DNA from: Phycisphaerales bacterium
GTDB lineage: Bacteria > Planctomycetota > Phycisphaerae > Phycisphaerales > SM1A02
DNA: 6,198 bases
Direction: 5' to 3'
Assembly: GCA_007127615.1 (NCBI GenBank)
Contig: SKZB01000204.1
Coordinates: forward strand, 1 to 6,198
Shown: in pieces, positions 5,837 through 6,198 of the stretch
Layout of the letters: every line of letters begins with the position of its first letter
How positions within the stretch are numbered: position 1 is the first letter of the stretch
Made by a program: the position numbers and the translations under genes
Notes under the pieces: generated by a model
Told to the model about the DNA's origin: nothing
The model's input: the letters and a program-made list of their open reading frames with translations, nothing else
The model's database searches: none

Positions 5837-6198
5837 ATGAGTGATATGACCCAATCCTCGACGTCACCGAACACAAATCAGTTCGCCGCTGCGGTCATTG
5901 AGTCCGGGCTCGACGCACTGGCGGCCTACGCGACCACCGAGTTACTCGAAGCGCGGCCGCACCTCATCGAAATGTTCGGCCACGGCGCCCGCGCGTCGTG
6001 GCAGCAGAACCTGGCCGCGCGGTTGGAGGAACTCTGCGCGGCGCTGACCGTCCGTCGGCCGGAGCTCTTTGCGCACGATCTGGCGTGGACGAAAGCGTCG
6101 TTTCACCTGCGGGAACTGGATCTGGAGGATCTGCGGGAGAGCAATCGGGCCCTGTTGCGCGTCATCGACCAGGAACTGCCGCGCAAAGTCTACGCCGA
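5837..6198 (+). CDS. Partial protein, helical N-terminal region, possibly of a cobalamin-binding protein
   Basis: The frame is open from ATG 5837 to the window edge, giving 120 codons with no stop, so the 3' end is missing. The visible part has a polar start (MSDMTQSSTSPNTNQF), then a largely alpha-helical, charged region with phrases such as ARASWQQNLAARLEEL, RPELFAHDLAWTKASF and LRELDLEDLRESNRALL. No signal peptide or membrane segment is seen. The helical pattern reminds me of the domain preceding B12-binding domains in cobalamin-binding regulators, but this is recall only, and the diagnostic DxHxxG motif would lie beyond the window. Codon use is like its neighbours. No Shine-Dalgarno is visible; a second ATG lies three codons in. 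It is co-directional with kdsD, 116 bp downstream, and that gap shows no terminator. Confidence 0.7.
   Translation, partial: MSDMTQSSTSPNTNQFAAAVIESGLDALAAYATTELLEARPHLIEMFGHGARASWQQNLAARLEELCAALTVRRPELFAHDLAWTKASFHLRELDLEDLRESNRALLRVIDQELPRKVYA

Noticed and set aside
4353..5876. A 507-codon open frame on the minus strand opposite kdsD and part of scpA
   Set aside because: It is antisense to a clearly conserved enzyme and then runs in a wrong frame of scpA. Its translation is Arg/His/Asp-rich with no recognisable domain, typical of a high-GC shadow frame.

Overview
This window is high-GC, gene-dense bacterial DNA holding five complete genes and one gene cut off by the right edge. The organism is probably Gram-negative. 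It encodes an outer-membrane-type beta-barrel with a C-terminal Phe, a candidate lipoprotein, and an arabinose-5-phosphate isomerase of the Kdo (lipopolysaccharide) pathway. The mixture of genes with and without clear Shine-Dalgarno sequences, and the gene types, would fit a planctomycete or relative (Phycisphaerae-like). That assignment is inference and was not tested.

Layout. Positions 202-1517 (+) hold a probable two-gene unit: a small exported heavy-metal-associated (HMA) domain lipoprotein and an outer-membrane barrel/transporter-like protein. A perfect 7-bp inverted repeat precedes the unit and a bulged hairpin separates the two genes. Positions 1603-2106 (-) encode a thiol peroxiredoxin whose 3' end runs into a degenerate 8-bp tandem repeat. 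A 151-bp divergent gap leads to 2258-3694 (+), a MoxR/magnesium-chelatase-I-like AAA+ ATPase. Convergent to it, 12 bp away, is scpA at 3707-4612 (-), the kleisin of the Smc-ScpAB condensin, with an unusual repetitive charged tail. Divergent from scpA across 58 bp is a kdsD/kpsF-type sugar-phosphate isomerase at 4671-5720 (+). A partial, mostly helical protein starts at 5837 (+) and runs off the window.

How the genes relate. Only the HMA lipoprotein and barrel look like a functional pair (envelope metal handling or efflux, by inference). The rest are independently oriented housekeeping or stress functions: peroxide reduction, AAA+ remodelling, chromosome organisation and Kdo synthesis. scpA lacks an adjacent scpB on its only visible downstream side, and the ATPase lacks a VWA-protein partner on its downstream side, so both have lost or never had the usual neighbour here. 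I see no CRISPR array, IS element, tRNA or rRNA. No wholly new system is evident. The most distinctive signals are small-scale: a near-symmetric shared -10 between scpA and kdsD, the octamer repeat array, the Asn-Glu Walker B of the ATPase, and the HMA-lipoprotein/barrel pair with its dyad.
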